DNA of 64,000 nucleotides from Spirosoma pollinicola (GTDB lineage Bacteria > Bacteroidota > Bacteroidia > Cytophagales > Spirosomataceae): assembly GCF_002831565.1 (NCBI RefSeq), contig NZ_CP025096.1, positions 7,741,014 through 7,805,013 on the forward strand. The letters run 5' to 3'. The translations under genes and the position numbers were made by a program. Position 1 is the stretch's first letter. The number at the start of each line of letters is the position of its first letter. Shown in pieces: positions 60,901 through 64,000 of the stretch. The notes beneath the pieces are model-generated. The model did no database searches and was not told the origin of the DNA. It worked only from the letters and a program-made list of their open reading frames with translations.

Positions 60901-63900
60901 ATCGTTATTATGGCCGATGAACAAAGCGGTGGGGTGCCTTTGTCGCATATAGTATATGGGAGCGTGACCACACCTGTGAAGTTGGCCGGAGCTGTGTACT
61001 TGACGGTACCATCGGGGTTCAGGCTGGCCGTTCCAACACTGGGTGACCCCAACGTTGGCGTATTCAGTTGTCCGTTCAGGCTGGTGGCACTGTCAGGATC
61101 GGTATCGTTGGCGGCTACGTTGATCGTAACCGACTGACCCGATGTCACCTGGCTATTGTCGTTGTTGGCAATAGGCGCGTTATTGTAGATGAGCGACGGA
61201 CCGGGAACCACCGTAATAGCCGCACAGGCCGAACTACTCAACCCTGCCGTATTCGTTACCGAGTAACAGAAACTCGCCACACCCGTAAAGCCCGTGGGCG
61301 GAGTATAGGTGTAACTGCCATTCGGATTCATCGTTACGGTGCCGCTGGTCGGTTGACCAAGCAGACTGGCCGTTAGCGAACCGCCCGCGTTCGGATCGGT
61401 GTCGTTGGTCAGCACATTACCCGACACGGGCGTATTGATGTTCGTCGTTGCAATATCCGGCTTGACTACGGGTGGCAGACTAGCCGGACAGACCTTCACG
61501 GCTAACTGGTTGGACAACGCCACGCAGGCACCGCCAATAGCCGACAGATTGATACCGGTGCTAATGGTTGGCAGGGGAGTTACCGTGTTGTCGTAGGTAA
61601 TCTGATACACGAAATAATCGCCCGCAGCGACGCCCGTTAACGAGGGGCTGCCTGGTGCCGAGATGTATTGAATCAGGCCCGACGCATTGATCAGCACCAT
61701 CATATTCGTATAGTTGCTGCCCGATACGGCTGGTGTAGCACCGAAGACAATAGTACCCGCTGTTTTATCGCAGGTGGGCGATGTACAGGCTCCGGCACTT
61801 GTCGTGATCGTTGCCGGATTCGAGTACGCATCCGGGCAACCGGCTCCACCGGTATTCAGTACGGCTCGGTATTGCTGGTTGTTGACGGCATTATAGAAGG
61901 TATAGTATTTGTTGGTGGCGCTATTGGGCAGATCGACCCAGGTCGTGCCGCCATCGGTAGAGGTTTGCCACTTGACAACCCCGCCGGTCTGGCCCGTGAG
62001 TGTAATGGTACCAGCGTTATTGGTTGGGCAGATGGCCCCGCCGGCATAAGTTGCTGTGCCACCCACTGCCGGGAAAGCGCAACCCACGACCGTAAAGCTG
62101 GCTGCTGCTGTATTGCTCACCCCTGCGGTGTTACTTGCAACGGCCGTTACCGTTTGCGAACCCACTGTGAAGGTCAGGCTACTACAGGTCCAGGCTCCGG
62201 TAATTGCATCGGCAGTCGTTACGCATTTCTGTCCGTTTTGCCCGTTCACTGTAACAGAAGCGCCCGGTGTGGCGGTGCCGCTAACCGGTGGATTGGTGTT
62301 GGTAGTGGTCAAGTTGGCTGGGCCAGTAATCATGAGTGTTGGTGGCACAGTACAATCAATGTCTTTCACCGCTGCGTTCTGGCTGCTGCCAATGGTTTGC
62401 CCTGCTCCGGCCTGAGTAGGTACGCCGTAGGTAGCCGTGGCCGACGAGACCGTACCCGTCAGGGCACCGACAGGGGTGATGTTGCCTATTTTAAAAGCCG
62501 CTCCGCCTTCAATGGCATCCGGGCAACCATCGCCATCAGAGTCGAGGTCGAGGCTATTGAAAATACCGTCGCCATCGGTGTCTGCTGTACAGACTGATTT
62601 AGGATGCAAACTGGGGATATAGCTGGCATCCAGTACAGACGTGATTTCGCCGATGGTATTGCCGGTAGTCAAATTCCCGCCTATCGTGTTACGAATGCGA
62701 TAATACTGGTACTCACCAATATTACTATTCGCAGTAAATACAACAGGCGAAGTCGATAAGTTAACATCCGCACTGGTCAATTCCAGCCAGGTAACACCAT
62801 CCTTTGAACCGTCGAGCCGGGCGCGAGTCGCTGTAATGGTTGTGATATTATCCGATACCGAAATCGATGTCAGTTTTACAGCGGTGGGGTATACAATCGT
62901 AAAAATCGCATCGCCAACCACCATTGTAGACCCTGTAAAATTGAAAAGTTTAGTGGCCAGGCCATCATACAGCTCCTGAAAAGGTTCGGGAGCCGGGTAA
63001 ATGGAGCTAATAGCCTGAATGGTGTTGGCTTCAGTAGCCGTGTAATAACAGTCGGGTGCCTCTACGGCATCGAGGATACCATCGTTATCATCGTCCAGAT
63101 CAGCCAGATCACTTATACCGTCGCCATCCGAATCGGCGCAGGCATTCAGGAACGACGCCAAGGCCAATTGTGTGTAGGTCGGCGTGTAGTTGAGGATGCC
63201 ATTGTCGGCAACGGTTTCCTTTAAATTAGTCAGGCCATTGGTGCCCACCGATGCTGCCGGAAACTGAAAGTTAGCGATTTTACTGGTCGTTGCACCCGCT
63301 TCGTAGGCATCGGAACAGCCATCGTTGTCGCTGTCCGTATCGAGCGAATTAACAATCCCATCGCCATCCGAATCCAGGCTTGCGCAACCGGCAATTAAGC
63401 CCGTCGAGGTTGAACTAAAGGCCGATGCAGGCACATTGACCCAGCCGGTGCCATCGACATTCCATTGAATGATGGCCCCGTAATAATCGGCACCATCGGA
63501 TATGGCGTCGCCAAAACGCACCCACTGTCCGCTTGAGGTAGTGTTAGCGAAGGTGTATTCTGTACTGTTGACGATGTTGCCGTTGAAGTCGACTTTTTGA
63601 TACGAGACTTCTTTTAAATCTGTGGTATTGAATGTCGGATTTCCCGAGGCATCCAACGCCAGATGCAGGGTGGTGAATGTTTCCCGCACGGTACCGACAG
63701 AAGCAGGCGAACCACTGGCCAGCGTTCTTATTTTCAGCGACGTACTATAGCAGGGCAAGCTAATGAACCCTTCGATCTGGGTAAAGTTGCCATCATTGGG
63801 ATCAGCCCCGCCATTGGGTACATCAACCCATGGCGTTTGCCCGAATACAACAGGAATCGTACCGCTGGTTGTAGCAGCAGAGGCTGTAAAATCCGGAAAA

Positions 63901-64000
63901 TCGCCATATTTAAGCGTACCTGTCGGGCTGTTTCGGTGCAGCGTCGTGCTCGTAAAAAACGCATTACCCGATGCCAGTTCAGCCAGTGTCCAGCTTTTGT
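57975..64000 (-). CDS. Giant secreted repeat protein, 5' end beyond the window
   Basis: More than 2000 aa in this window; the reading frame is open to position 64000, so the true start lies beyond. A TTG at 63758 is internal, not the start. In order: an N-terminal region, then TSP3-like calcium repeats (DSDGDGIVNSLDTDSDNDGC and DSDGDGISDLADLDDDNDGI, DTDGDGIFNSLDLD), an F5/8-like region between, an Ig-like domain, one module C, about nine cadherin-like/tandem-95 repeats (VAANDSDPNSPALPL ... YTYTPAPGFVGPASFTY) in a ~300-residue superrepeat, further Cys-containing repeats, and the C-terminal module B with a degenerate and a good dockerin-like loop (DVNLDGRTIYQGTGND), ending in QLP. Likely a surface adhesin or scaffold. 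No T9SS sorting domain seen. Confidence 0.85.
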   Translation of the reverse strand, partial: KSWTLAELASGNAFFTSTTLHRNSPTGTLKYGDFPDFTASAATTSGTIPVVFGQTPWVDVPNGGADPNDGNFTQIEGFISLPCYSTSLKIRTLASGSPASVGTVRETFTTLHLALDASGNPTFNTTDLKEVSYQKVDFNGNIVNSTEYTFANTTSSGQWVRFGDAISDGADYYGAIIQWNVDGTGWVNVPASAFSSTSTGLIAGCASLDSDGDGIVNSLDTDSDNDGCSDAYEAGATTSKIANFQFPAASVGTNGLTNLKETVADNGILNYTPTYTQLALASFLNACADSDGDGISDLADLDDDNDGILDAVEAPDCYYTATEANTIQAISSIYPAPEPFQELYDGLATKLFNFTGSTMVVGDAIFTIVYPTAVKLTSISVSDNITTITATRARLDGSKDGVTWLELTSADVNLSTSPVVFTANSNIGEYQYYRIRNTIGGNLTTGNTIGEITSVLDASYIPSLHPKSVCTADTDGDGIFNSLDLDSDGDGCPDAIEGGAAFKIGNITPVGALTGTVSSATATYGVPTQAGAGQTIGSSQNAAVKDIDCTVPPTLMITGPANLTTTNTNPPVSGTATPGASVTVNGQNGQKCVTTADAITGAWTCSSLTFTVGSQTVTAVASNTAGVSNTAAASFTVVGCAFPAVGGTATYAGGAICPTNNAGTITLTGQTGGVVKWQTSTDGGTTWVDLPNSATNKYYTFYNAVNNQQYRAVLNTGGAGCPDAYSNPATITTSAGACTSPTCDKTAGTIVFGATPAVSGSNYTNMMVLINASGLIQYISAPGSPSLTGVAAGDYFVYQITYDNTVTPLPTISTGINLSAIGGACVALSNQLAVKVCPASLPPVVKPDIATTNINTPVSGNVLTNDTDPNAGGSLTASLLGQPTSGTVTMNPNGSYTYTPPTGFTGVASFCYSVTNTAGLSSSACAAITVVPGPSLIYNNAPIANNDNSQVTSGQSVTINVAANDTDPDSATSLNGQLNTPTLGSPSVGTASLNPDGTVKYTAPANFTGVVTLPYTICDKGTPPLCSSAIITINVQPTPPVGTTLSPIAGDDALITTINTPKTGTVAANDSDPNSPALPLTYTTGQPASGTVIMTPTGSYTYTPAPGFVGPASFTYNVCNSAGKCAAATVNVDVLVPVALPPVATPDIANTNPDTPVSGNVLTNDSDPQNQPLVATLLSQPTSGTVVLNPNGTYTYTPPSGFTGVASFCYSVSNTAGLSSSACVTVNVNPVPSPNPAVDNAPIANNDNTQTTAGTSVTINVAANDTDPDSATTLNGQLSAPTIVSQPSVGVASVVNGKVVYTPPANFTGVVSFPYSICDKATPALCATAVVTVNVQPTPPVGTTLSPVAVDDALLTTKNTSATGTVAANDSDPNSPALPLTFTSGQPAHGTVVMGPNGTYAYIPATGYTGPDSFTYTACNTAGKCDVATVSVSVQPSTVTNPPVIIGQPIVTDQGNPITVCLPIIDADHLDSHTASICAQPGSGTATVVVNNTANTACVTYTPATTFTGATTVCIQVCDSQGNCVQTIIPITVIPTSQTIALPQPPVVVVVPIVTPKDSTAQVCMTIVDPNMGDVQSVTLCSSPTKGSVTATVNNTTNQVCVLYKPTPGSVGPDAVCLLVCDQSGLCTQVTVPVTIVDPTPPGTTPVAPVVTPTPIVVTAGQAITVCTAITDNVGDTHTATLCGQPASGVAQVGVNNVTHALCVTYTPGSTAPLNTTVCIQVCDQGGLCTTVILPITVLPAPKALLLPHVWLQGALFGVTSPTGLMRDDLRVKKYLPASSPYSSWTSITTVGPVSNTATVFGVTGNDAIVDWVFVELRSPSNFSLVVDSRPALVQRDGDIVEIDGTSAVAFSAVQGSYYVSVKHRNHLGVMTASAVPLSVTGTSVDFRTSATGTYRVTTSAINQSQVTVAQGVALWGGNVVYDKSVIYQGTTNDVSAIANQVKGPLNIAGNPSYILSGYYTGDVNLDGRTIYQGTGNDVNYIYLNVTKNHPGNAAGQNFFVIREQLP
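59690..61480 (-). repeat. Two ~900-bp tandem superrepeats in the giant gene
   Basis: A block of three cadherin-like domains (~300 codons) occurs twice, from about 61480 to 60585 and from 60585 to 59690. Long stretches are identical exactly 900 bp apart (for example around 59858 and 60758). The protein repeats start with PPVVKPDIATT and PPVATPDIANT. Confidence 0.8.

Noticed and set aside
59690..61480. Regularly spaced repeats that could suggest a CRISPR array
   Set aside because: The period is ~300-900 bp, the repeats are coding and in frame, and they encode cadherin-like domains; no cas genes are present.
63734..63964. Small minus-strand open frame at the window edge
   Set aside because: It is in another frame over the giant gene, whose own frame is open through to position 64000.

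Overview
The window looks like a chromosomal segment of a Bacteroidota bacterium of the Cytophagales type (Spirosoma or a close relative). The basis is three SusC/SusD outer-membrane pairs, an ECF sigma/FecR pair, surface proteins with type IX secretion C-terminal domains, TANNTTTG-type -7 boxes, TTG and GTG starts without clear Shine-Dalgarno sequences, and PVC-type cytochrome c / DUF5690 / YncE-phosphoesterase families. No tRNA, rRNA, CRISPR array or prophage was seen.

Layout. (1) 0.1-10.7 kb: a PVC-type haem dehydrogenase and a SusC/SusD pair on the minus strand, divergent from a GntR regulator and a GntP gluconate permease. (2) 10.8-18.8 kb, plus strand: ECF sigma factor, FecR anti-sigma, SusC with STN domain, SusD and a GH43 glycosidase, a classical regulated glycan-use locus. 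(3) 19.0-32.1 kb, all minus strand: phosphonatase-like HAD enzyme, TIGR03364-type FAD oxidoreductase, SusC, SusD, Tat-exported metallophosphoesterase, PhnZ-like HD oxygenase, YncE/phosphoesterase fusion and DUF5690 transporter. I read this as a Sus-type organophosphonate uptake and catabolism locus, the most interesting system in the window. (4) 32.7-34.5 kb: kduI and kduD (uronate/pectin catabolism). (5) 34.6-39.2 kb: an IS110 remnant, a 5'-truncated copy and then a full copy of a large T9SS type B (CHU_C) surface protein. (6) 39.4-53.6 kb: housekeeping and salvage genes (YebC, LysA, PhoD-like phosphatase, GlcN6P deaminase-like, NCS2 purine permease, exported MTA/SAH nucleosidase, GH1-like enzyme, lipase, esterase, SGNH hydrolase, MetX, MetY under a SAM-I riboswitch, DciA/DUF721). 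(7) 53.7-64.0 kb, minus strand: five secreted genes built from a shared set of modules, ending in a giant repeat protein that runs off the window.

Genes within regions (2), (3) and (7) are co-directional and probably co-regulated. SusCD pairs bring in the substrate, surface and periplasmic hydrolases trim it, an inner-membrane carrier moves it on, and cytoplasmic enzymes finish it.

Across the whole window most intergenic gaps are occupied by a pair of inverted arms (about 12-44 nt each). The arms are often themselves hairpins and often carry GTAG or GTGG at the outer end, which is the architecture of REP doublets (REPINs). Several sit so tightly that the stop codon of one gene lies in one arm and the start codon of the next is 1-10 nt beyond the other.
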